This document shows positions 1 to 5,632 of a stretch of DNA of 5,632 nucleotides, one piece after another. Position numbers and translations under genes: made by a program. The stretch is from Deltaproteobacteria bacterium (GTDB taxonomy: Bacteria; Bdellovibrionota; FAC87; UBA2466): contig JABMMY010000127.1 of NCBI GenBank assembly GCA_013205415.1, forward strand, positions 1 through 5,632. The letters are read 5' to 3'. The notes below the pieces were generated by a model. It was given only the letters and a program-made list of their open reading frames with translations. It was not told the DNA's origin and searched no databases. The number at the start of each line of letters is the position of its first letter. Positions within the stretch are counted from its first letter, which is position 1.

Positions 1-1022
1 CTACAGGGCCGTGGCAGTTTATGAAGGCCACCGGAAAAAGATACGGTCTTAGAGTAGACGCTTGGGTTGATGAGAGAAGAGATCCTATTCGAAGCACCGA
101 AGCGGCTGCCAATTATTTGAAAGATTTGTACTTAATGTTTGAGTCTTGGTACCTAGCTGCCAGTGCTTATAATGCGGGGGAATACAAAGTTTTACGAGCC
201 ATTGAGCAAAGTAAAACTAATAATTATTGGAGAATCTGCGAAACTAAGATGCTCCATCGGGAAACCAAGGATTATGTTCCTAAATTAATTGCAGCAGCTA
301 TTATTGCAAAAAATTCTAACAAATATGGGTTTTCAGAGGTCGATTATCAGGAACCCTTACAATTCGAACTTTTTACTTTAGCTGCGCCAGCTAAATTAAA
401 ATCGATTGCAAAGATGATTAATATTTCAGAGGACGATATCCTCGACCTAAACCCTTCATTCGCCAGATCGATCACACCCCCTTCAGGCGGACCTTATGAA
501 ATTCGAATTCCACCTGGAACCAAGGTACTCCTTGAGAGATCTCTCGCCTCTAGTAAATCTACAATTGAACTAGGCGATATGCCCTCTCAACTTTCGGTTA
601 AATCTGGCGATACCCTATCCTCTATAGCGCAAAAATATAAGATCAGGGTTAAAGATTTAGCCAATCTAAATAACTTAGGAAATAAGGAGGCTCTAATTCC
701 TGGAAGCATCCTGATACTTCCTAAGGAGGCCGAGAGTCGGAGTAGTAAGAAACCGATTCAGGTAGCAAAAAGAGAGACCTCCTCCTCACCTAGCCAAAGA
801 ACGGACAACAACTCTACCGAGTTTATTTTGCACAGGGTACAAAAGGGTGACTCGCTCTGGTCTATCGCTGAACAATACAACGTCACGGTTCAAAGTCTAT
901 TTAAGTGGAATCATTTAAAGCGTTCTCAGATTATGCCAGGAAAAGAGATTAAGATCAGACCCGGCAGCACCGATCGGTCTAATAGTGGGACGTCGAAAAA
1001 AGGGACTGCAAAAAAATCATAA
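1..1022 (+). CDS. mltD: Membrane-bound lytic murein transglycosylase D (MltD), 3' part
   Basis: The 5' end lies outside the window. The reading frame is open from base 3 and gives TGPWQFMKATGKRYGL, so the ATG at 21 is an internal methionine and not the start. GPWQFM-ATGKRYGL is the conserved block just after the catalytic glutamate of the SLT (GH23) domain; the glutamate itself is upstream and cannot be seen. The SLT core continues with SAYNAGEYKV and the MltD-typical ETKDYVPKLIAA block. Counting from the ATG at 21, a divergent LysM-like segment follows at about residues 115-165, then two clear LysM modules at about 191-235 (VKSGDTLSSIAQKY) and 268-315 (VQKGDSLWSIAEQY), with a Ser/Lys-rich tail ending in TAA. 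The family cleaves the MurNAc-GlcNAc bond of peptidoglycan with formation of 1,6-anhydroMurNAc, and LysM modules bind glycan strands. MltD proteins are usually lipoproteins or periplasmic; that signal is not visible here. The gene is convergent with the glycosyltransferase gene. Confidence 0.93.
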   Translation, partial: TGPWQFMKATGKRYGLRVDAWVDERRDPIRSTEAAANYLKDLYLMFESWYLAASAYNAGEYKVLRAIEQSKTNNYWRICETKMLHRETKDYVPKLIAAAIIAKNSNKYGFSEVDYQEPLQFELFTLAAPAKLKSIAKMINISEDDILDLNPSFARSITPPSGGPYEIRIPPGTKVLLERSLASSKSTIELGDMPSQLSVKSGDTLSSIAQKYKIRVKDLANLNNLGNKEALIPGSILILPKEAESRSSKKPIQVAKRETSSSPSQRTDNNSTEFILHRVQKGDSLWSIAEQYNVTVQSLFKWNHLKRSQIMPGKEIKIRPGSTDRSNSGTSKKGTAKKS

Positions 1023-1038
1023 TAGGCACCATGACCCT

Positions 1039-1061
1039 ATAACAGAGGTCTATTATTTTCT
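1039..1061 (+). terminator. Weak hairpin, possible terminator of mltD
   Basis: Bases 1039-1045 and 1050-1056 pair as ATAAcAG/CTaTTAT with one mismatch around the loop AGGT, and TTTCT follows on the plus strand. It lies in the 37-base gap between the convergent mltD and glycosyltransferase stops, the right place for a terminator. The stem is AT-rich and the T-run is short and interrupted, so this is only a weak candidate. An additional outer inverted repeat, GACCCT (1033-1038) and AGGGTC (1066-1071), encloses it and could lengthen the structure. Confidence 0.25.
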
Positions 1062-2496
1062 AAAAAGGGTCCGGTATTATCTCAACAATATAGGCTTTAA
1101 TATGTTTTTTAGAGTACCGCCCCAAAGACTCCACTATCCGTAGAGAGCTAGAATCTATATTTTCTGAATCCTTCATGACTACAATAGCTCTATGGGTTTT
1201 GAGAGTATTAGCTAACACAAACGATATCCTTTTTTCTTCACTCGGATACACCGTAGTCCCTAGCTCAAAGGCGACAAGACCTGAGATCTCCCAGAATCCG
1301 TACGCGTCACGAAGGTTTATCCAATCAAGTTTAGAATTAATATTCTCTGTTTTAAGTTTTTTAATAATAGTAAGTAATTCTTCATCTCGCTGATTAAGAA
1401 AGGTCATCGGTATTGCTACCAATATTAGAGCTACCACTATAGTTATAGGCAGCAATAATTTATTCCAATTCCAATCCTTGAGTTCAGTCATTCCACATGC
1501 CGCTAAAAAGGCCAGAGAGGGATACACAGGCATAATATAATGCGAGTACTTAAATTTCATTACGGAACAGAGACTAAGTACCACACCCACAAATATAATA
1601 TTCAGGCGAATAAAGTTATCCTGTCGTTGTGAAGTAAAAAAACGGACAACCGCAAAGACACCTAAGAAAACCTGCGGAGCACAGTACAACAATAGATATT
1701 TTAGGTATAAACCCAACTCGTTGTGAATTAGCCCTCTTGATTCTTTAATAGAATATAAAAAGGTGTGATTAAGATAGCCAAACCAGATGTCTTCATTGTG
1801 CGTGTAAAATAGTAACGCTGGCCACACACAAAATAGAGAAGCGGCTCCAATAAGAGTCAACCAGAATCTAAATGAACTTAAGGTTTTTAAGTCTCTCAAT
1901 GAGAAAAGATAAACCGACCAGGTGATCGGCACAAAAATAGCCATCGGCCCCTTGGAAAACATAGCAAAGCTAAGGCACAGGCCTGCAACAAACCAATACC
2001 TTCGATGACCCGACCTTACAGCCTCATAAAAAGCATAGAGTGAAACAAGAGAAAAAAATGTAAGCGGAATATCTGGATTCGGAAATCTACTTTGCTTCAG
2101 AAATGGGAATGAGGCCAATAACCAAAAGGAGGCAAGAAAGGCCTGTGAATATAATTTCAGGTGCTGAAGATAGATAAATATTCCAAGAACAAGCGCTAGT
2201 GAAAATAGGCCGATAAAAACTCTAGCCGTTAAGTAGGACACTCCGAAGGCCTTAAAAAATAGGGCCTCAAGCACAAATACAAAGGGGATATGATCGTGAA
2301 ATCTCGCGTGAATAAATTTAGTATAAAAAGGAACTAGCCCATTACCAGATGCCGCGATATTTTTTCCTAACACTGCATAGGTATATCCATCTAAAAAAAA
2401 ACCCTCTTGATGGGCATGATGGAATAGGATTCCAATCGAAGAAAACAGAAGGGCCCAGAATAGCCATTTCCTATTGTTAAAAAACGAAGGCTCCAT
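1060..2496 (-). CDS. GT39-family (ArnT/PMT-like) membrane glycosyltransferase
   Basis: This 478-residue polytopic membrane protein has about ten or more hydrophobic segments and a short charged N-terminus. Features of the GT39/ArnT/PMT-2 superfamily are visible: an acidic residue in the first periplasmic loop (FFLDGYTYA, Asp36), then FGVSYLTAR; a second acidic residue in NPDIPLTFFSL; the FSKGPMAIFVP block that matches the family's (T)KGP motif; and KYSHYIMPVYPSLAFLAA, matching the usual K--YI-P-YP-LA block. A soluble C-terminal domain of about 110 residues follows the last membrane segment. Such enzymes move a sugar from a polyprenyl-phosphate carrier to lipid A, another glycolipid or a protein on the periplasmic face; the acceptor cannot be told from the sequence. 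The site that is usually KPP after the first loop reads FHDHIP here. The ATG is one base after the TAA of the Omp85 gene, with no clear Shine-Dalgarno sequence, which suggests translational coupling. The stop is TAG. Confidence 0.85.
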   Translation of the reverse strand: MEPSFFNNRKWLFWALLFSSIGILFHHAHQEGFFLDGYTYAVLGKNIAASGNGLVPFYTKFIHARFHDHIPFVFVLEALFFKAFGVSYLTARVFIGLFSLALVLGIFIYLQHLKLYSQAFLASFWLLASFPFLKQSRFPNPDIPLTFFSLVSLYAFYEAVRSGHRRYWFVAGLCLSFAMFSKGPMAIFVPITWSVYLFSLRDLKTLSSFRFWLTLIGAASLFCVWPALLFYTHNEDIWFGYLNHTFLYSIKESRGLIHNELGLYLKYLLLYCAPQVFLGVFAVVRFFTSQRQDNFIRLNIIFVGVVLSLCSVMKFKYSHYIMPVYPSLAFLAACGMTELKDWNWNKLLLPITIVVALILVAIPMTFLNQRDEELLTIIKKLKTENINSKLDWINLRDAYGFWEISGLVAFELGTTVYPSEEKRISFVLANTLKTHRAIVVMKDSENIDSSSLRIVESLGRYSKKHIKAYIVEIIPDPF

Positions 2497-2497
2497 T

Positions 2498-4309
2498 TTA
2501 AAAAACGCCGATACTAAAATTGAATTTGATACTCTCTTTATCCGGGCCTATTCCCTGTGAAATATCGATCACCGCAGGGCCTACAGGGGTCTTATATCTT
2601 AGTCCCATCCCAATGCCATCATGCCTAGTTCCAGTTACCCATTGAGCCCCCGCCGTTTTTGAAAAAATCTGTCCTGAGTCGATAAAAATGGCCGCGCCAA
2701 GATCTTCCCATAGTGCAGTTCGCAATTCTCCTCTAACATTGTAAAACCCGGTGGAGACCGATTCCTGCTGAGGATTAAAAATCCTGGGAGAAAAACCTCG
2801 GATAGATCCCTGCCCTCCCAAGGATAGATCGGTCAAGAGTCGAGCCTTAGGAATTTGCTTTTGCGAGTCTAAGGAATCGGCGTAACCCGCTCCGGCAAAT
2901 AATGCCAACCCGAAAGGTTCTAGCAATGGAACGTAAAAAGAATTTCTAGACATCCACAAGTAAAAACCTACGTCTTTACTTGAAAATAGGGCCGAGTGTG
3001 CTAGTTCCCCATCTAGAGTATGAAAGCTTCCTAGAGTTGGATTAAAAGAATCATCTCGAAAATCTAATTGAAAGCCAGGTCCCGTGGATCCAATATCCAC
3101 AATCTCAATCGCAGGGGGATAGCCGGGATCATAATTTAATCCATTAGGATTGGTCGGATTATTAGGATCATCGGAGGCCAACAACACCAGGGTCTTTGTG
3201 GTTGCATGTTCAAATCTATGAAGGCGATAAATAAAGGTGAAATAGGGAGAAAACTTTTTTTCAATTCGCTCCTCAATTCTGGCTCGACTCTGAAGATTAG
3301 AGATTCCCCCTCCGGGACTGGTGCCCACCTCATAGTTATCTAAACTAGCCTGGCTAAAAAATACGATTGGCACCTCAAATGGGTAAGGGGCACGATAGCC
3401 AAGAATGGCTGAGTACTCAATAAATGGAACCCGCTCAAACTTTTGGTTCAATGGCAATCCCACCTCGGTCCGCGCCGATGCCGTCTGGTTTAGCCCTAAT
3501 AGGTTCTTATAGGCCACACCCACAAAACTACGAATTCTAAAACGGGGATCTTCATAGACCGCCCCTAGGCCCAACTCTCCATTACCGGCCTTGGTCTCTA
3601 TCACTACCACCTTGATATCTTTTTTCGAAGTATCCTTAGGATCGACAGTTCCGATAATTTCTACTCTTGAAAATAGACCGGTCAAAAGTAGTTCATCCTC
3701 CGATTGTCGCAGCTTCTCTAAATTATATTTCTCTCCCGGTTTAATTTTTATCTCCCTGCTTATCACCTCGGTTTTCGTAAATCGATTACCTTCAATGGTG
3801 ATAGCCCCCACAAAAAACTGAGGCCCCTCTTCAATAGAAATTCTTACAATGGCTCTGGAAGGATCGTCTCCGAAAATAATCTCGTCGGTGTGAGCAAACT
3901 TAACCTCGGTAAAACCCTCTTGGCGATAGTGGTTTGAAATTTTATCCTTTGTTTTTTCTAACAGAGCGCGATTGACCGGATCCTTAGCCCTTAACAATAA
4001 TAGAGGCTCTAACTGTTTTCTTCGGTTCTCACCTACCCCTTGAATATCCACTCTAGATACTAGGGTCTTACTCCCCAGCTCAACATCAAAAATGAGATCG
4101 ACCCCTTTTTTATCGTTATGAAAGCTTAACCTTGGAATGGGTAATGACACTCTAAGAAACCCCTCCTCTCCAAGTTCTGTAATCATATTACGACAGGTTT
4201 GCAAAAGGCCACTCTCCCATAACACACCTCGTTTCAGAACACCCACGGCCCGGTCAAAAAATAGTTGTTTGAACCTATCCACTCCAATTTCACTAGCTCC
4301 AGTTACCAC
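2498..4309 (-). CDS. C-terminal half of the TamA-like Omp85 protein: POTRA 5-7 and beta barrel
   Basis: The frame is open from just after the TAG at 4337; the first possible start is GTG 4309, which gives 603 residues. Counting from that GTG, POTRA 5 runs to about residue 79, POTRA 6 spans 81-162 and POTRA 7 spans 163-240 (ITIEGNRFTKTEVISREI is typical). The barrel occupies about 243-603. It contains the Omp85 hallmark LGGQGSIRGF (RGF at 504-506, the loop-6 motif), the conserved GLRYKTPVGPAVIDISQG block, and a C-terminal beta-signal IKFNFSIGVF ending in phenylalanine, as recognised by the BAM machinery. The GTG is unlikely to be a real start: it lies inside the first strand of POTRA 5 (VIIDSLVVTG), and the product would lack a signal peptide and could not be exported. 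This half is better read as the continuation of the upstream half. It lies one base from the glycosyltransferase start. Omp85 identity is firm; TamA rather than BamA is inferred from the TamB-like neighbour. Confidence 0.85.
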   Translation of the reverse strand: MVTGASEIGVDRFKQLFFDRAVGVLKRGVLWESGLLQTCRNMITELGEEGFLRVSLPIPRLSFHNDKKGVDLIFDVELGSKTLVSRVDIQGVGENRRKQLEPLLLLRAKDPVNRALLEKTKDKISNHYRQEGFTEVKFAHTDEIIFGDDPSRAIVRISIEEGPQFFVGAITIEGNRFTKTEVISREIKIKPGEKYNLEKLRQSEDELLLTGLFSRVEIIGTVDPKDTSKKDIKVVVIETKAGNGELGLGAVYEDPRFRIRSFVGVAYKNLLGLNQTASARTEVGLPLNQKFERVPFIEYSAILGYRAPYPFEVPIVFFSQASLDNYEVGTSPGGGISNLQSRARIEERIEKKFSPYFTFIYRLHRFEHATTKTLVLLASDDPNNPTNPNGLNYDPGYPPAIEIVDIGSTGPGFQLDFRDDSFNPTLGSFHTLDGELAHSALFSSKDVGFYLWMSRNSFYVPLLEPFGLALFAGAGYADSLDSQKQIPKARLLTDLSLGGQGSIRGFSPRIFNPQQESVSTGFYNVRGELRTALWEDLGAAIFIDSGQIFSKTAGAQWVTGTRHDGIGMGLRYKTPVGPAVIDISQGIGPDKESIKFNFSIGVF

Positions 4310-4336
4310 TAGTGAATCGATAATAACTCTGGGGCC

Positions 4337-4339
4337 CTA
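4337..4339 (-). other. In-frame amber codon splitting the Omp85 gene
   Basis: On the minus strand the context is CAG ATA GAG TAG GGC CCC AGA. The frame is open on both sides, with 350 codons before and 612 codons after to the natural TAA at 2498-2500. It aligns with Glu161 (GAG) of the downstream half in the parallel SIEEGP junction. TAG is also the apparent normal stop of the neighbouring glycosyltransferase gene, which argues against TAG being reassigned throughout this genome. Confidence 0.9.
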
Positions 4340-5389
4340 CTCTATCTGAAAACTAAAATTTTGAACTCTATCCCCTTCACTTTTTTGGCTCTGAGAACTC
4401 ACCTTGCAAAAATGATGGCCTACCGCGCGGTATTTTTCCATGATTAGGCCTTCAATAAAATGGATCGTATCGGGTTGCCCTAAAACATCGCTGGTAATCC
4501 ACTCGCGAATAATATCGCTAGTAAATACTGTGTTACCGATAAATATAAATTGGTATTTTTTCCCTACCTTTAAAACAAACTCAATTTCAACCTTGGTTTT
4601 ATCCTCATTAAAATTGAGATTGGTCTCATCTACTTTGGAATCTGGATATTGATTATTCACAAAATATTCATTAAGACCGCTAATAGCATTTTCCAATGCC
4701 ATCCTGGTAAATAAGGAGCCCGCTTTTAAGCTAACGGCTCTTCTGAAATCATTCGACTGCTCCTTGCCTACGTTGCTCAGTTTGACTCTGGTGACTAGGG
4801 TAGGAGCTCCCTGCTTCACCTTAACCAGAAGGTCGACCATCTCAGTTTCAGGAATTCTTTTAACTACAGTTTCCACCTCAACAAAAAAATACCCTCGAGC
4901 TTCATAAGCAGATTTAATTGCCTGCTTCAGAGTAACAACAGAACCACGTTCCAGAATCTTTCCCAGGGGAATATTTAATAATGTTAATTGAATTTCATTT
5001 TGTATTTCAGGACTCACCTCAGAAATATTTATCGTTCTAAGTTTTCTAGCAAGTTCCACCTCTACGACTAACTCCAAACCCTTTGCAGACCCGATCGCAT
5101 TAAGCATGAGGCTTTGTACCCTTCCTTTTTCCACGATAGAACGAATCCCCTCATCGAGACGTTTGAGGTTAATCGGGGTGCCTGTTTTCAAGCCTAATTT
5201 ATTTTGGATTTCAGTGGATTCTATAGCACTTAGTTCAGGAGATTTTATCGACAGAATAGAAAGGGGCAATAGGTTATCATCAGCTCCCGACAAGAAAGCA
5301 GAGGGCCCCATCATGAGGAGAATCATAATTACTATCGGTAATGATAAAAATTTACTCAAATTGGAAGCGATACCTAAAATCCAGTCCAT
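4337..5389 (-). CDS. N-terminal half of the TamA-like Omp85 protein: signal peptide and POTRA 1-4
   Basis: From the ATG at 5389 this half has 350 codons. Residues 1-37 form a signal peptide with a strongly hydrophobic core (LSLPIVIMILLMMG), and cleavage is likely near AFLSG-ADD. Four POTRA-like domains follow at about 42-112, 115-193, 195-276 and 277-350. Each shows the beta-alpha-alpha-beta-beta pattern, with typical pieces such as AIKSAYEARGYF (POTRA 2) and FIFIGNTVFTSDIIREWI (POTRA 4). POTRA domains act in the periplasm and receive substrate or partner proteins. The start is uncertain. ATG 5446 would overlap the TamB-like gene by 95 bases. ATG 5389 overlaps it by 38. A TTG at 5359 (MSKFLSLP...) overlaps by only 8 and gives a more classical signal peptide. 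No start has a strong Shine-Dalgarno sequence. The frame ends at a TAG thought to be a nonsense codon inside a longer gene. Alone, this product would be a soluble periplasmic POTRA protein. Confidence 0.8.
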   Translation of the reverse strand: MDWILGIASNLSKFLSLPIVIMILLMMGPSAFLSGADDNLLPLSILSIKSPELSAIESTEIQNKLGLKTGTPINLKRLDEGIRSIVEKGRVQSLMLNAIGSAKGLELVVEVELARKLRTINISEVSPEIQNEIQLTLLNIPLGKILERGSVVTLKQAIKSAYEARGYFFVEVETVVKRIPETEMVDLLVKVKQGAPTLVTRVKLSNVGKEQSNDFRRAVSLKAGSLFTRMALENAISGLNEYFVNNQYPDSKVDETNLNFNEDKTKVEIEFVLKVGKKYQFIFIGNTVFTSDIIREWITSDVLGQPDTIHFIEGLIMEKYRAVGHHFCKVSSQSQKSEGDRVQNFSFQIE

Positions 5390-5632
5390 AGGATTTAATC
5401 GCGTCGTTTTGTGTGTTGCCTCTAATTTTATCAACCGCACTTGCATTAACCGTTAAGTGTTCATCGAGCAATTGCTCTATCTTAAATTCCTTCATCGCAT
5501 TTTGATCTAGCGTACTAGAATAGGATACTTTTGTCCTTTTGGTAATGTCTTTTTGTATTTTGACAGCCGGCACAGAGGACTCTGCAGGCGCAGAACCTGT
5601 AGCACTATTACCCCCTCCAGTACCCGCAGGCA
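5352..5632 (-). CDS. TamB-like (DUF490) translocation/assembly protein, C-terminal end
   Basis: The frame is open to the edge of the window, so the start lies outside; the GTG at 5573 is internal. About 93 codons are visible. The first twenty or so residues form a low-complexity Pro/Gly/Ser/Ala stretch (PAGTGGGNSATGSAPAESS). Alternating beta-strand-like sequence follows (TKVSYSSTLD, KIEQLLDEHLTVNASA), and the protein ends in SYGLDFRYRFQFE. That ending resembles the C-terminus of TamB/DUF490 proteins, which commonly finish in a pattern like (L)DLLYxFEF; alternating strands before it also fit. TamB is an inner-membrane-anchored, periplasm-spanning protein that works with the Omp85 protein TamA in outer-membrane protein insertion or lipid transport. 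Position directly before a POTRA/Omp85 gene, with overlapping ends, supports the call. Only the tail is seen, so another beta-rich envelope protein cannot be excluded. Confidence 0.68.
   Translation of the reverse strand, partial: PAGTGGGNSATGSAPAESSVPAVKIQKDITKRTKVSYSSTLDQNAMKEFKIEQLLDEHLTVNASAVDKIRGNTQNDAIKSYGLDFRYRFQFE

Larger units (their letters stand above)
2498..5389 (-). pseudogene. TamA/BamA-like Omp85 gene interrupted by an in-frame TAG (whole locus)
   Basis: The two open frames at 4337-5389 and 2498-4336 are in the same frame and are separated only by TAG at 4337-4339. Read through, they make one 963-codon Omp85 protein: signal peptide, about seven POTRA domains, and a C-terminal 16-strand-type barrel. 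The stop sits in the turn between POTRA 4 and POTRA 5, in the context QIE*GPRV. The equivalent junction between POTRA 6 and 7 reads SIEEGPQF, with GAG in the matching position, so a GAG-to-TAG change is the simplest origin; CAG-to-TAG is also possible. No frameshift or second stop is present. This entry treats the locus as a single broken gene; the two halves are described separately. Whether it is really inactive is open: sequencing error or stop-codon readthrough would also fit. Confidence 0.75.

Noticed and set aside
21..23. ATG as the start of the mltD gene
   Set aside because: The frame is open upstream to the window edge, and the residues before it (GPWQF) belong to the conserved SLT block, so the gene is cut by the window.
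3136..3333. Minus-strand 65-codon open frame inside the Omp85 barrel
   Set aside because: It is an alternative frame of the barrel coding sequence, with no protein features and no start signal of note.
4337..4339. Pyrrolysine or genome-wide amber recoding
   Set aside because: The neighbouring glycosyltransferase seems to end at TAG, and POTRA junctions have no need for a special residue; a simple GAG or CAG substitution is more economical.
4307..4340. Natural fission into two separately translated proteins
   Set aside because: The second half has no signal peptide and its only nearby start removes the first strand of a POTRA domain; the frame is also continuous across the stop.
5106..5456. 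Plus-strand open frame of 116 codons opposite the tamB-like/Omp85 junction
   Set aside because: It is antisense to well-supported coding sequence with POTRA and signal-peptide features, and its translation resembles no family I know.
1..5632. CRISPR array, tRNA, rRNA, insertion sequence or phage elements
   Set aside because: No regularly spaced repeats, cloverleaf, transposase-like frame or terminal inverted repeats were seen; nearly all bases are explained by envelope genes.

Overview
The window comes from a Gram-negative bacterium with a moderately AT-rich genome. Every gene concerns the cell envelope: a murein-cleaving enzyme, the end of a TamB-like protein, a multi-POTRA Omp85 outer-membrane protein and a membrane sugar transferase. 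The large number of POTRA domains recalls deltaproteobacterial, myxobacterial or Bdellovibrio-like lineages, but that placement is only an inference.

Layout: bases 1-1022 (+) are the 3' part of a membrane-bound lytic murein transglycosylase D gene (end of the SLT domain, then LysM modules). A 37-base convergent gap with a weak hairpin follows. The rest is on the minus strand, transcribed from right to left: the C-terminal end of a TamB-like gene (5632-5352), a TamA/BamA-like Omp85 gene (about 5389-2498), and a GT39-family (ArnT/PMT-like) glycosyltransferase (2496-1060). The three minus-strand genes overlap or almost touch, so they look like one operon.

The most notable point is that the Omp85 gene is split by a single in-frame TAG at 4337-4339. 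The upstream 350 codons (signal peptide and POTRA domains 1-4) and the downstream 612 codons (POTRA 5-7 and the beta barrel) are in the same frame with no other lesion. The stop falls where the parallel POTRA 6/7 junction of the same protein has a GAG glutamate, so one G-to-T change explains it. The downstream half has no signal peptide of its own and its only early alternative start lies inside a POTRA beta strand. The gene is therefore a fresh nonsense mutant, a sequencing error, or read through. Read as one protein it is 963 codons with about seven POTRA domains, more than TamA (three) or BamA (five).

Together, TamB and the TamA-like Omp85 protein would form a periplasm-spanning system for outer-membrane protein or lipid trafficking. 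The glycosyltransferase probably modifies an envelope glycolipid from a polyprenyl-phosphate sugar, and MltD remodels peptidoglycan.
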